In this document: positions 25,046 to 39,188 of the stretch, one piece after another
Numbering within the stretch: position 1 is the stretch's first letter
Layout of the letters: every line of letters begins with the position of its first letter
DNA from: Psococerastis gibbosa
Taxonomy: Eukaryota; Arthropoda; Insecta; Psocodea; Psocidae
Length of the DNA stretch: 64,000 bases
Reading direction: 5' to 3'
Assembly: GCA_963971405.1 (NCBI GenBank)
Contig: OZ020485.1
Location: 31,515,921-31,579,920 of the forward strand
Position numbers and translations under genes: made by a program
Notes under the pieces: generated by a model
Databases searched by the model: none
Seen by the model: the letters and a program-made list of their open reading frames with translations, nothing else
Told to the model about the DNA's origin: nothing

Positions 25046-25809
25046 TATTCAGTTTTTAATTAATTCGTTATTTTAAAATTACTGTTCATAAGCTAGATAA
25101 ATAGCGCATAATTCGTGAGATACTAAATCTGACATTTTTTAAAAGGCTATATTATTAGAATATTATCTATGTTTCAATATATTGCACCTTCGAGGTTACT
25201 GGAAAAGGAAAAAGTGAAGCGAAATGAGGTGAAGTGAAGGTACATAAAGCAATATACAGTATATTCTATTAGTTCATTGTAACTGTTAATTAACACGTCT
25301 TTTTCCTTTTTTTCAAAAACTGAATCTAACTATCCACTATCAACATGGGTCGGCTTTAGCAAAAGTTTCTCATTTAAACTTGAGTAAGATTTCCTTCGTT
25401 TCACAAGCGCACCCTCTCTCTCCCGCCAACTTTCTTTCGAAAACTGCAAATTACGGTAGGTTACAGAACTGGCAAAAGTTCAAACAATTCGTGTAAAAGG
25501 TCATTGAGTTTGTATTATAGTCTTCTCCCTTGCTTTCTGGGTAATTGTGCACTTGTTAGCATGGACCACTTCACATTAATTGGTGGAAATACCAGATTTT
25601 ATGCTCACATTATGAGCTTCCACCTTACATTAGATGAACAGGAACTGGGAAGAGGTTAAGGTAATGAGCATGCTTAAAAATTAATTTAAATTAGGTAGGT
25701 AACCTCACAGACTGTTGTCTTCTACAAGTACAGATTCGTTAAGAATCCTTTCATAGGTGGAATTCATTGAGATGGGGTAAAATTTCTATTGAATTGCTAT
25801 GTACTTAGG
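25046..25809. other. No recognisable gene
   Basis: AT-rich spacer with nothing identified. Confidence 0.45.
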
Positions 25810-26014
25810 TATAGTCCACGCACAATGAGAAAAGTATGGACATGGAATGTTTTGATCCTGTGGAACACTGTAAAAATATTCTTTGCACAATTTTCGTTAT
25901 GCTTTGCAGCCAATGCAACAAGGTAACACAAAATGGTGCAAGGAATATTTTTACAGTGTTGGACAGGATCAAAACATTCCATGTCCATACTTTTCTCATT
26001 TTGCGTGGACTATA
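25810..26014. mobile_element. 205-bp palindromic element Q, copy 1
   Basis: Starts TATAGTCCACGCACAATGAG and ends with the inverse (CTCATTTTGCGTGGACTATA). About 93 bp on each side are inverted partners with few mismatches, covering GGAATGTTTTGATCCTGT and ACTGTAAAAATATTC; the loop is short. TATA at both outer edges would fit a TA target. A second copy of exactly the same length is at 50989. Because of the symmetry, similar peptides appear on both strands; they are not genes. Confidence 0.8.
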
Positions 26015-26699
26015 CAGTTGAGTTGTGTGTATAGGTACTTGGGTTTCAAATTTTGCGATTTTGCATTTATAACATGCCTTCCCGTATACGCAAGCTGTAA
26101 ATTAAATTACCACCTGACAATTTTTCATCCGTATAGAAATACAGCGTAAGACGGCAGTGAGTATTCCCATTCTTGTACAAAACAGATCAAAACATAAAAT
26201 TCAAAACTTTAAAGTTAAAGTGCGACCCTGCGGCCTCTAACACAATCTTCTCCAGATTCTCAGTTAAAGTTGACTTGTCTATTTAGGAATAGTCAATTGT
26301 TCCTGAATGATGATACGGGTAGACTGGCTGTAAGAAGTTCTCAAGGAAGAGACGAAAAAATCCATTTAAATTCACCATTTATCAAAGCCAAAACCAATAA
26401 TAATTCAAATTGTAATCCAATTGCAAGCCTTTCAGCATCATATTTCGAAAAAGGAACGGGGAACGGATTAAGTTTCAATCAGATAGACCTGAGAGCTGAC
26501 GGTAATACACTGTATATAAGAGCTTTCCTCAGAGAACTAATGCCAACACATAGTTGAAATATTTGTAGGCTACCACCGTATGGTCCGAGTATCATAATGT
26601 AAGGTAAAAAGGACGGAAGCTGTAAACTTAATTGTCAACAGTATGGCAATTTCGCCGGGTGTTAACATACGGGAAGGTGTTACCATCTTCTCCTTAAGT
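26015..26699. other. Unclassified open frame in spacer
   Basis: A 95-codon plus frame (26270-26557) has no motif I recognise. Nothing else is seen. Confidence 0.35.
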
Positions 26700-26755
26700 T
26701 GCAATCTATTCATTGGTTTGCAGAAATTTTTTTAGTCTTCTTCTCCACTCTTGTC
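26700..26755 (-). pseudogene. LINE 3' end fragment
   Basis: The reverse complement contains GTGGAGAAGAAGACTAAAAA, then TTTCTGCAAACCAATGAATAG and ATTGCAAC. This parallels the LINE 3' ends at 21836 (minus) and 58398 (plus), where TGGA.AGA..T..AAAGATTTGCTGCAAACCA precedes the stop. Only the last 50 or so bases remain. Confidence 0.5.
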
Positions 26756-27614
26756 TGTCTGTGTTTTCATAATTTAATATTAAAGTGCACACATAACTCT
26801 TTAATTCAGTCTGAGGCAATCTTCTGGGTTCAATACTCGTAACTAGTCCAAAAACAATATAAAATTTCATCTAGATATTCCTGGTTAGAGAAAACAAAAT
26901 TTTCCTAGGTACCGCAGGTACTGATTTCTATTTGTTTCATTTGTAATGTCAATGCCCCCTTCTCTTCCACCTCAGAACAGGAACAGCCAACGGCAAAAAT
27001 CGAAAATATGTCATGAATAACAAATAGCAATATCATGGTGTCAATATGAATTTCATAATGCACGCATAACTTTCCAGTTCTTTGAGAAAAACTGATGCTG
27101 GCAATTCTTTTGACATTATAAGTTTAGAAAGGAAGAATGGATAGAAAGTCCGGTTTGGCGTAGTGCCGCATATTTTTTTCAAGAAATATAGAGAATTTAA
27201 ATATTTTGTCCTTGATGTTTTCCATCAGTCTCAAAACTTTTTCGACATGAATTCTCAAACAGAACAAGTCTCCCAGGAATTTACTAACAGAACTACTAGT
27301 ATTTTCATAGTTTAGAGTTCACAGAGAAAATGTTGTACTACCAACATAATTATACAACCGTTGCCTTACAACAGCCGATTTAGGTTCCTGTCGCCGGGCG
27401 ACCGAAGTGTGCCGCAAAGTGTGTAGAAAAAATTATTGTTCCGGGTGATCATAACAGTTTTTTGGAACATCCTGATCGGAAGAAACTAGACGAAACATGG
27501 GACAATATAGGGTGCTCTATGAACTCTGCGGTCTGCGGTCACACCACTAATTTTTTTTTCCCCCAGTCGGTACCCCCAGCACTGGGAGAATTTAATAGAA
27601 AGAATACATATAAC
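26756..27614. other. Spacer; short repeat near its right end
   Basis: Sequence at about 27431-27475 (ATTATTGTTCCGGGTGATCA, then TAACAGTTTT and GGAACATCC) recurs at about 28731-28770 on the other side of element D copy 2. No gene is seen. Confidence 0.45.
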
Positions 27615-28505
27615 AAGAACCGGTCCGAGATTACTCGAACATGCTTTCCAATTTATCAACATTAGTAGATAGAGAGAATGAGTAATTTCATGGTAAATAA
27701 TTTTCCTATAGTCAGATTTCCGATATCTCGGGGGGGGGGGGGGGGTTGTCCACCTGACGTCACTGGAGGTGAGATAAATTCTAGATAGGTCAGACCAACA
27801 CATTATCACACAGCAATAATGGCAGAACACGCAATGCATTTGAGCGCGAATTTTCTATCATTTAAAAAAAAAAAACTTTTTTTGCACAAAACCAAATAGT
27901 TTTTTGGGAAAGTAACCTGTCCGGTTTCGTTACTCAATTTAACAGCTAAAACATGCCTGAAGGTAGAAATCATCGATAGAAAGGTTTCGCAGAAAAATTA
28001 TTTTTTAGTCATTTTTCATTCAAATGTAGTTATTTTTATTTTTTTACCTCCAGAAGCAAACTATCAAGGGGCAAGGGACCCCCGCATTTTGTCAATATTA
28101 ATAACGACTACAATACATGCGAATTTAAAAGAAATCGTTGGAGCCGTTTTGGAGAAATAATTTTTTTAGGCGTTTTTTTTTAGTTTTTTGAGAATAAACC
28201 CCCCCCCCCCCAAATTGAGTTGGCCTAAATAAAAAAAATGGTCCCGAGGTATGATTTTTGTAAACCTACTTGCCAAATTTCATCAAAATCGACAGAGTAG
28301 TTTGTCCAGAAATCGATGAACAGACAGACAGACATACAGACAGACATACAGACAGAGCGGCAGACAGACATTTCGTAAAAACCACTTTTTTGGGTTCCTG
28401 GTACCTCAAAACGTGTAAATCCGTTGAAATCTCGAAATCGAAAATTTGGACCATCACAAAGCTTTCCTTATACTACGTATAAATTGGAAAGCAATAATTG
28501 TTCTT
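27615..28505 (+). mobile_element. Element D, copy 2, most complete (891 bp)
   Basis: Starts AAGAACCGGTCCGAG and ends GGAAAGCAATAATTGTTCTT. The two ends share AAGAAC and GCTTTCCAATTTAT in inverted orientation, so it has short imperfect terminal inverted repeats. Order inside: a 16-base G run (27730-27745), CACCTGACGTCACTGGAGGT, CAGCAATAATGGCAGAACAC, AT-rich DNA, a 13-base C run (28199-28211), a (CAGA)n block (about 28319-28370) and TTTTTTGGGTTCCTGGTACC. No open frame outside the microsatellite. A non-autonomous DNA element is the best reading; superfamily unknown. Confidence 0.75.
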
Positions 28506-29688
28506 ACCGGAATACTGCATGTAAGCCCCATAAGGGAGGCTTGTGGCAGGATTCGCCAAAAGGCTACAAACAGTTATAATAGGGAGACTAGGGAGTACGA
28601 ACTACATTATTACAAGAGAAAAGAAAACATAATAATACATATATAGTTAGTTAATAATAATAATAATAAATGATAATAATATTAATAATAGCTTACTGTT
28701 GTTTATTTATTGTGCCCTGCAGCAAATAACTATTGCTCCGGGTGATCAGAACACTTTTCAGAACATCCGAATTGGATGCCATGAAGCTTGAAAACAAAGT
28801 AATGAACATTTTTACTGCTGACTCAACGCTTTGATAAGTAGAACACAAGCACTTGAAAGTCTCAAGAGATGCCCAGTAGTAACAAATGGAAAATATAAAA
28901 CTGTTTGGACAAAAGAACCCATCGAACGATCCCTTCTCAAAAGAAAAGAATAAAATAGGAAAACAAACAGTTCTTATTGTAAGCGAAGGAATGCCCAAAA
29001 GGAGAGCGAACCATTTCCAGGCCAGACAAGAAATGAATATATTAACCGAGGGTTCGGAGCCCTCGGGAATTTTGCCTTTGTTCCTTTGGATAGCAAAGTA
29101 ATCAGTTATTTAAAAGCTTCCAGTTTCACTGGCCCTTCATTTTTCTAATTAATGACACTCTCATAGCAGCAATACAGCATACAAGGACTCATCAAAAATA
29201 ATGGCCAACTGGGGAAAATATTCCCCTCATTCCATTTCAATGTTTCACAATTGAACTTTTCCGAAATTCTGTACTCATTGGTTTTCACGTTTGTATTTAC
29301 GCACAATGTAACATTTTTCATTAAAATAGCCATTGTCAAAAAGTTGGAACCTAGATCTCTGAAATCACTGCGAATTGCGAATTGGGTAACCATGATCGAT
29401 GTAGGTAAAACATACCTACAGTGCAACCAGGCCCCGACCTTGTGATTTCGTCGCCCTGGGCAACATGTCTTCCAGCTCCCCCTGCTCCATTAAAACAAAA
29501 TGTTGCGAAAGGAAATTGTAAGAAATAGGACCAAAGTATAAGGTGTGAACTCTCAATGTATATTAATTAACTTGAGTAAACACCAATGCTAAAAAATAAG
29601 CAATTTTTTTTTTTACAAACTGTCATGAATTTCGTCTGAGATATTTTTTCATTTCGACTGGTGACACCCCGCCCCCCCCCCCTACTCA
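28506..29688. other. No recognisable gene
   Basis: Contains an (AAT)n-rich tract (about 28650-28690) and a short hairpin CCGAGGG...CCCTCGG (29046-29066). Overlapping frames of about 70-100 codons on both strands show no motif I recognise. Confidence 0.4.
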
Positions 29689-29696
29689 TGTACAGT

Positions 29697-30053
29697 CAGG
29701 GCCGGTTTTACCGCAGGCGCGGGGCCTGTGGTGGTTCCATGGCGCGGGGCCCCTAACTTAGGATATATTTTCTCGGGCGAGGCGGGGGGGGGGGGGTTAA
29801 ACTGACATCAATGTAGCCACGTACTCATGGACGAATGTCCTTATTTTCAGTCATTAAAAAGAAATTAATTAATTTGGGCGTCATAATTATGTAGGCTACA
29901 TACCGGCAATTTAAAACTTTATATTCTTACTTTTTTTTTCTTCAAATTATTAATTTTTATTATTATTATTAAAAATCATGCCAAGTGCGGGGCCCCCTGA
30001 AAGCGCGGGCCTGTGTTTTTTGTCACACTCTCCACATGGTAAAACCGGCTATG
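29697..30053. mobile_element. hAT-like non-autonomous element with 8-bp target duplication
   Basis: The left end CAGGGCCGGTTTTACC and right end GGTAAAACCGGCTATG are inverted repeats of 16 bp with two mismatches. The exact 8-bp sequence TGTACAGT lies directly outside both ends (29689-29696 and 30054-30061). An 8-bp duplication with CAGGG-type termini is the hAT signature. The 357-bp interior has a G run (29784-29796), paired GCGGGGCC/GGGGCC blocks near each end and an AT-rich middle; it encodes no transposase. Confidence 0.88.
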
Positions 30054-30061
30054 TGTACAGT

Positions 30062-33000
30062 CTATGGTTCAGGAAACACGGCATGATGATGAGCAAGGCC
30101 GTGCCCAGGTTTTGATTCCGTACTTTATGAATGAAAGTCCATTCTATCCAGTGTTCAAACTCAAATAAATTTATTCAAATTCTTCAAGCAATACAGGTTA
30201 ACATAAAAAAATTGATTTCGGGGGGGGGGGGGGGTCCGGACCCCTTGGATCGGCCATGATGTTGAGTATCAGACATGTTAACAAAGAATCGCAGATAATA
30301 CCTTATTAAATATAGATCGTAGAGCTGCTGGCAAAAATCACACATATCCTTTAACAGAAATGCTCCTCTACATTTTGATACATGATATGTGCCCGTATAT
30401 AACACCGATCGGGAACAAAATTGAATTTAAAAAAAAAATAAGAGCATCCGGAGGAAGGAGCATCCGGAGCCAATCGGTGTCACAGATGGCCACATATAAA
30501 AATGCGGTGGAGTATTTCTTCAAACAAATGTGACATTTTTGTTAGCTTTACAATCGATATTTCCGGTGGAATTTGATGTTGTTACAAAACTGGAGATAGG
30601 GAATGCCCGGTTTGCTTCTAATAGAAGAGATGAACCCTAAAGCTAAGGGTCGATCTGAAAGTGAAATTCCACCAGAGGAAAAATCATCACATTTAAAGGA
30701 GAATCCAGCTGCATGCGGTAGAAGTTCACTGTTCCATTATCTGTGACCGTGAAAATATTTTTACTTATATCAAACATGATGGGTATACAACCAATTTTCA
30801 GATTGTTTCGACTAACGTACTAAGTATTGCAGCACACTTCTCTGCACCTGAGAATAAGCATGAAAGGACATAACCGATGCGATGATTCAAATAAAACACT
30901 GGCAGGTTTCCGAAAAATAAGGAGCTTGATGTTACAACAGTACATAACAATGAGAGCATATACCGGGATTTTAAAAAAAGGCCATTCATCACTTTTCCGA
31001 TCAGTCAATAATGCGAATAGCCTTATTTCCGCGGGTAGGAAACCGGCCACCCATTTCGCACCAGTGAGCCCTTCTCTACCGATGAATTATTACTTCCACA
31101 TTATAACGCTTCAAAAACAGAACAAAATATTCCATTCATTCAAGAGATTTGCGCATTTATGACCTTTATGTGTTAAAACTTAGTATCCACCATATTTTAT
31201 TAGGTACAATAAATGCTTTTGCCTTGAATGGGTACACTGAAGATGTTATTTTAGAGGAAGCATGTGTGCATGCACACAAAAGTCAAAACAATTACAGTAA
31301 ATACTGGTATGAAGCCGACAGAAGTATGAAACACCCTAATTATACTTATTAATATAGTGGATATTGGTGGCAAACGAATGAATCAACCGAATTAGAAGTG
31401 TGTCTAAAATCATGGTCCATGTGTATATAACTGCCATAGTATATGTATACCATGTACTGTATATTGAAAAATAATTAAGATTGTGATTTGTGAACAACTA
31501 AGAAAATATCTAACACGAGCAATTGTTTAAATTCTTGATTAATATTCTCATGATTGAATGATGTTATACAATTGCTTACAAATTCTTTAATTTGAGATGC
31601 CAAGCTAAACACAGAATAAAGAACAAGGAAGTGTAAATCATGGAGTAAGCTAGGAAAATGTAATATTTTGTGCATATTTCCACCCAGATAACTGATATTC
31701 GTAGCAACAAAAGGAACCCCGGTGATAAAATTATATTCATTCCTTTTGATTTATGGCCGCAATATGCAGTACATAATGAATATCCTTCGCTTTACTATAA
31801 ACTGAATTAGAAGCAATTTAACGTTTGGAACATGCACAATGTATTTCATTACCCGCATCAAGAGCGCCCCAATTATAATATATATCTCGTCGCTTTGAAA
31901 TGAACGAACAAAACTAAAAGCACAATCTTATCTCATGAGCGTCCTACATTTGATGCTACTATATGTTACATGTTTCCAAGGCAGCGAGGGCGTGAAAAGA
32001 AAAAAAAAAATTGAATCTCTTTGTCTGTCTGTCTGTTTGTCTTGTCTTGTAGGATAATACTTAAATGTCAAGCAATAAATTACAAAAGGCTAAGCTTTTT
32101 TTTATTTTTTTTTTTATTAAAGAAAACATTCCTATAATTTATTCATGGGGGGTGGTGGAGTCACACCACCTTGTAGACTTGGCCTGACTAATGTCAGGTT
32201 TCAGACCTTCACCCCCCCCCCCTCCCGGAAAAATTTAAGTTTCTCTCTATACTTTTTTTTACCTTTTAGTTAACTAGAAAAGTCACAGTATGACACTATG
32301 GCATAAAATTTAAAAGAAATGAAAAAGGTTCCAAGTAAGGTACTATAGATATAGTGACTATACAATGCAGAACGGCCATTTATACACGTAAATAATTAAT
32401 TAACAAATAGAAAGAAAGTGGCTCCATGCAATGTGTGGCCCGCAATACAACCGGGAACTTATTCGCTGTTTGGTGTTGCCCGCACACATGGAGTTGGTTT
32501 AACTTAACACCGCGGCTGCGGCTACCAATTCGATAATTTCACGTTATCCTATATTTCTGTCACGCCGACAGTGAACGCCATTGCCATGTCAAATGCTGTA
32601 TACGAATATTGCATTAAATATACTCTCGTCACAAGGGGGCGAGCGAAATACAGTAGTCTCAGTATAGGGTACCGTATTTAAAACGAGATAATTTAGTTTG
32701 TAAAGTAAAGTAAATCTTTATTACATGAAAAAGTATACAATGTTAGTTTTAGTGGTTCAGAGGGGCACCATTACAATTTTCCCACGATTCCCTCAAACTA
32801 AGTAATAATACTAATAGGTATTAACTAACTTAAAAACTAATATAAAAAAGACTAACTTATTATAAATACGGTAAAAAGAACAATGAAACATACATTGTAG
32901 AATAATTAATGCTCACAATACGTAGTAAAATAGGCCTATGTAGGCACTTTTTGTGTGTGTATATACAGTATATATATATATTATTATTTCTTATTATACG

Positions 33001-33900
33001 ATTATAAGCATCATGAATCTTGCAAAGAGGTCATTTTTCCGAGCTGAGACGAATTTGAGGGCAAACAACGCGAAGCGCGTTGTCTGACATTCGGTTGACA
33101 ATATTAAAATAATTTTTAATTTTCTTAGAAAATATCGCTACTGAAACTATTAAGTAGTATCACAGAAAGAAATCCAAGGCAAAGGCAATAAACGAAATAA
33201 CACATATTCCACTGGCTCGAAATCGAATCGAATGAGGCCATGATGGAAAGAGAGTGCTGGGGGGGGGGGATGGCGGCTAAAAAGGCGGAGAAGGTGGAAA
33301 GATATCGTGGGGGAAATCAATGAACCCCCTACTGAACCTGCTCGCCACGCATCATCGTGCCAGTCAAATCATTTATCGGACAATCTGTACCTGTTTCCTC
33401 CGTAAATCACTGCTACAAATCGATTATTGTACACCCAGGCGTAGCGAAATTGCGTCTTTAATATCAATAATTCAAACTTCGGCATTGGCTATGTTTCTAA
33501 ATATTAGCTGTTATTATAAAAATTGTTTTTAAACGAATTTGAGTTGCCTATTAGCAAAACCAATCCTCTCCATTTTTTTCAGTTTTGAGATATTCGCGCC
33601 ATTTTTTTTATTTTTCAATACTCAATCTGATGAATCAGATATTGAGACGCAAAAGCAATTCTAATACTGTTAAAATTAGCTTTAAAAACTGTAATGTTAT
33701 ACCTCATAGCGTTGCGGCACAGCAGTTTTTTGCGGTTTCTGGAAAATCGACCTGGGTGGACAGGATTGCTTCTGCTAATAGGCAACTCATTTAGTTTCGG
33801 TGTCTGAAATCTGTGATCTAAACTAAGTTATTGCTAAGGCCCATATTGATTTGACATTTTGAACGCACATAAGCTAAATTCTATGAAACCGCTGTAAGGA
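30062..33900. other. Mostly unannotatable spacer
   Basis: Contains a possible transposon end on the minus strand near 30220-30260 (GGCCGATCCAAGGGGTCCGG next to a 15-base G run), a (GTCT)n tract near 32018-32050, an 11-base C run (32212-32222), a GTAAAGTAAAGTAAA tract (32700-32715), (TA)n near 32965-32985 and an 11-base G run (33259-33269). Frames at 30827-31162 and 33320-33794 show no motif I recognise. Confidence 0.4.
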
Positions 33901-36900
33901 TGAATTTGAAACAAGCACGCATTGTCAATAAAATAACTTTGTATAGGTTTACGCCAAACACACAACCGATTTCGGCTCACGCCATCGTCAAGTGTAAGAA
34001 AACAGTCGAAACAAAAAAGTATGTGAGTTAAAACCTGAAGGGCAAACCGGAGTCGCCGATATTCCAAAAAACAAACAAAAAAAAACACTTCAATTATTGT
34101 CGCATGCCAACATGAGTTTTGCACTCTTCTTAACACAGTTTTGACCACTGAGAGTCTGAGTCAGCCACCAAATTTCATATCATAACGTTCTATTCCTTGT
34201 AATCTGAGGTTTATTTAAAACGAGATCACTCATTCCCATTTCCCACAGAATTTTAAATAGTAGAGAAAGAAGTATCAAATAGAATTGAGTTGACTGTACA
34301 TTAATTTGGCACGACTGTAACAAAACGCTAACAGCATTGAGATGGTATTGTGTTCTGGCTCGTTACAACCTTAAATTCGAACCGACTTTCAATCTAAACT
34401 TGTCTGAAAAGTCAAGGGATTTATGTCAATGTCGTTAGCAAAGTCGATGTCATCGCGTCGTTTTGAAAAGGTTCGAAATCAGCCACCATCAAATTTCACT
34501 CCTGCCTTTCCCCTAGCAATTCCTTTGACAGGAAAATAACAGAGTAGTGGGAAGAGAGCTTTCCTTTGATCTCTTTAGGAGTAAGGTATAACGCTTAGAG
34601 GTTTATAGGTGGTGCCTAACGGGCGAGGTTTTACGTGTTTACGTGTTGTATTCACCCAAAGTAATGAGTTTCACAGGGCTTTAACGCCTGCTGATAGCTC
34701 TCGCACGATGTCAAACTTAGGAATACAGGGCAATACCCTTCCTACCATTTTAATAATTCACCTCAAATATTTATTCAGGGTTTTTTATTAGCAAAGCCTG
34801 CATTAAAAACTTCCACAGACTTAGTAGTACTAAGTTAGTACAACACGGACTGTTCGTAATTTCCGTTAGGGAAACCCTGAAATGCGTTAGACAGTTGTAA
34901 CAATAAAATAAGCTAGATAACTAAGAAGTTAACAACAATAATAATAATAACATAAGTTTTGCATGAAAAATTGGAATTATTAAAAAAAAATATATAAATG
35001 TGAGTGTTTTTAACTGTGGATTACAAGAGTCAAAACGCCAACAGACATGAGTAACATGAAAATGACGTCACAGTCCAATCATCGTCATTAGGTGGTGGAC
35101 CACTGCACAGATGACGTCACACTCACACTCCAATCCCACGCGATCCGCCTTCTAACCATAAAAGTTATAATGAGGGGAAAATATATTTTCCCCCACTCAA
35201 TAGTCAATAGCAAGGGAGCCAACCTAAATTGTTTTCTCTCGTAATGGTAAGTGGCAGCTTCAAAATACTTGAATGTTCCTGTTTTCTGTTAGTTTCAAAC
35301 AAAGTACTCAGCCGCAGCCAGCATAGGTCGCAACCAGCACCCATCAAAAAAGGGAGTGAAGCCAGTCAAGGCCGTGCCAAGAAATTCTGAGAGGGGGGGC
35401 TCAGTCGATAGTACAATACTCGTATGAAATCTAGTAAAATTATAGCATATGTATTCAATGTCCAAGTAAAGTTACTTATACTAGCCTGTGGAAATATATT
35501 AAACATCGTAATAGCCGCGAAACAGTGCAGTTTACACATTTCGAAATGCCCTTGCGGTTCTACCCATTTTGGCCGAAATATACGATATATTTTCCTGAGG
35601 GGGTGGGGGTTAAAACAGACTGTGTAGCGTGCAACCCTACCTTTTTATATGTGTATCCAGTTTACTGGATATACTAAATCTTAATATTACGATTACATAT
35701 CTTCTTATTATTATTTATTAAATTTTTTCAATTTATTTATTTATTTGTAAATCCGCCATATTTGTTTTGTTCAATTAACCAACCTCCAAATATCACATTC
35801 GGTTTAAAATAAATTAATTTTTCTATCTTTTATTATTATTCACAATTTAATTATCGCCAGATCTTTTAAAATCACAAAATCATAAAGTATCTATTATTAT
35901 TTATTTCTATTTATTAATAAAAATACTTTTATTATTATTATTATTACTTTAAAAAAGTTTTTGACGAGAGGTTGGCGGCCGGTTGAATTTGCGGTGGCTT
36001 GTTAGAAAATGTTACGAAAAAGGATGGCCGAGAATTTCTTATATCCCGATTTGGATTTTAAAAAAAGAAAAAAAGAAATGAGATTTTAAAGAAGGAAGAA
36101 GTCATAAGGATGATGGCTGGCAGGAGTTGTGGTGGCATGGATTTGATTTCGACGATGATGGGCTAAACCCCACCCGGAAGGGGGTGTTCGGACTCCGCTC
36201 CCTCCTCAGCCCAGACAATGTGACGATTCAGGATTGAGCCATGAGGTGATCGCTTACTTTTTATTTATTGGAGACGCTTATTGGCCACGCTACTACAGGT
36301 GCTCTATTTTTCTATATCTTAGGGTTTCATAATTCTATCAAGAATATAATTTCTGTTAATTAATTCTTGTTGTAATTATTTCACAACATTCATTCCTCGA
36401 TCCTACAGCCTCTCCTAAAGAACCCTAAGCCGGGGAGAAAACGCAACAACTGACCCTGGGTACGACCTTGAAACTATTCAAATCTAGTAACTGTTGTTGT
36501 TTCAACCCAGAATTTTGCATTTTCCCTGTCTAAATGAATCATATGGCATAGTCTAAAATATTGTAGTAGCAGGAACGTTGAAAAGAAAAGGAGTGAGTCT
36601 GAATTTGAATGGAATTTGGAAGTGTTTTTAAAAGGAACCCCCATAAATCGTACTGGTCAACGCAGTAAATCAGGGAGGTTTCACGCTGCTCTGATCCAAC
36701 TCAATGCTGATCCCGCAATAAATTACGTGTACACCCAATTACCACCGAGTAGCCAATCAATTCAGCTATGTCGACCTTAAATTTCCACTCAAATTATCTA
36801 TATTTTATGGTTTTCTAATTGGTTTGTTCTGAATAGTGTATACAATTACCAAATTATTGCGTAATAAATTATGAATGTTTGGCCCATAATCCTGAAATAG

Positions 36901-39188
36901 TCCGCAAAATGCAAAATATAGCTGGAAGCAGCTTTGAATGATCATAAGGAAACTAGCAATGATACCCGAAATTAGAGGATATAGAAAAACTGAGCTTGAC
37001 CACGATATACGCCTAACCATGGACCACAAGCCCTCTTCAACCAAAGCTAATTTAATGTCAGTGTGTCATGGCGAGTTACTTCATAGTCTTAACTTGAGAG
37101 CTCGTACAGTGCTCATTTATCTACTATTATTCACGAGGACTTTCACTCTGGAAGCATTTTAAGATAATTTCTCTGAAATATGACCACATCTCAACAATTG
37201 ACTCAAACGTATTACCAAGTTCCATCAGAACAGTAAGTCTGACAGGTTACTGGCAATATCTATCATGTACACGAGAACATCGAATATAGCCAAATGCTGC
37301 AAGTCAAGATAACCGATAAGAAGTACTATTTATCCAGAAGTAGATACCGATGGCTAAAATAATCGGGTTCACAAATCAACCAATAATATGCCACACAAAA
37401 CAAACATTAAGTTGAAGGAAGACTTAGTGAACGCTCCACAAAAGACACTGAGGTGTTCAAAGATAATGAATTTAAAATAGAGAGCTTTGCAATTATAGTT
37501 TCAGATGAAAGAAAGAGATTTTTTGAAACTGAAAAGTCATTATTACATTAATTAAGTTGAGTTAATAATGAGAGTTCTTTAACAAAGAGGGAATTTAAAT
37601 CAAAGTTCCCCGGAAGATTTAAATTGAGTTGAAAGAAGACCTATCGTCTGCAATTTTGTTATTATACCACTCTACATGAAAACACATTTTACAGTACTTA
37701 GGTACTATTGCGGTAGTGTGAAAAAGTTAAATTATTTCGAAGACGGCTGAAACTTCTTTGGGTAGATTTCTATTAGGTACTGAACTGCATACCATTTACA
37801 ATGTTTGTATATCGTTATTATAATTTTGTTATTAGTACATACGTGGTATTATGGCTATCTCCTCGTTTGGACGACAATTTTCCAATTAATCAAATTTTTC
37901 AAATGATGAACTGAACGCATTTATTTATTGAGAAGGTTATTGGCTTAAAATTTAAACCATTTGGTTGTAATATATAACAATAGTGAAACAATATATACAA
38001 ATGAAAATGAAACTTCCAGTTTGTAACCAGGTAGACTACATATACGGTACTGGAAAGCTATTTAGGCAAGAGAGGTGCAATCCTGGTGACATATCTGCTA
38101 TCCCTCGGGTTGGAACTTGATACTCTGTCGCATAAAGTTGGTAAAACACAAAATTTGGGTCAGCGGGGTCATCTCAGTGGCTGTTAAAATTACACCGAAT
38201 CCCCTTATTTAATAATTTAATGTGGAGATTAAACAAACCATAATATATTTTAGAGGTGCGTATTTGAATTACTATAAATGAAATGCTTGAATCAACGAAT
38301 ATCATGAATAAACTAACATAAATTCAAAGCCAATAATATAGTATGTAACTGTGTCAAACTGGACCATGGGCAATTAAGGACGGATATATTCCATATTTTC
38401 TAAATATATACTGTACCAACTCAGTACAGTACTATGTACCAATTCATTCTACTTAATTTGATAAATAATCAACACCTGTAATTTTCAGTAACACTTCTTC
38501 ACGAATGCATCTAAAATTTCTAATTTTCAATTTATTATTGACTTATCAAATACCTTACAAAATTTTACCGACATCGACAGACTATTTGCTCATCCGCTCT
38601 TGAAGTTTTTCTTTCAAATCTGGACTTGGCTTTTGTAGGCTTTCAATTACTTAACCCCTGGGAGGCATTACTTTAGATGCTGGAGTAAACTCATTTCAAG
38701 AAAGATGTGTTTATTTTTAATCCCTACAGAAATAGGTAATATCTACTACATTTTCATTTCGAAAAAAAACGAGTTTTCGCTTCAACCTTCTGCCATATTC
38801 CCACCATCGAAACCAATTTTGTTAAAATTTAACGTACCCGCATAATGGCTTGTCTTTTTATTTTCATAGCCTCCAAATGAGAATTTAAAATAATAAGGCA
38901 ACTAAATTTAGGGAAAACATAGCTCATAACTGCAAGGTTTAAACCCAATTTCACAGTCACAAATACGGGGAGATGACGTTGCCCAAGACATGGGACAAAG
39001 CTTCCCGAGATTGATTGTGACTCCAGCGCGTCATTTTCCATCCCATCGCTTCCAGGAATTCAGCCCTTCGCTTCATGTCACATGATAAACGCAAAGTTGG
39101 TACTATAATAAATTAATGGCTCTTGCCTGATCCTTCTCACTGTTCTTTGAAAAATACAGCAGGGGATTTGATAATAATGACACCAATA
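33901..39188. other. Spacer with possible retroelement remnant and AT-rich tracts
   Basis: Near 33960-34000 the minus strand reads ACACTTGACGATGGCGTGAG followed by CCGAAATCGG, a phrase of the kind I associate with terminal regions of Penelope-like elements; this is a weak, memory-based assignment. Two TGACGTCA sites lie at 35063 and 35112. An (ATT)n-rich region spans about 35690-35955. No gene is supported. Confidence 0.35.

Noticed and set aside
25836..26149. Similar 60-90 residue peptides on both strands at 25.8-26.1 kb and at 51.0 kb
   Set aside because: They are translations of the palindromic element Q; symmetry makes both strands look alike. Not genes.
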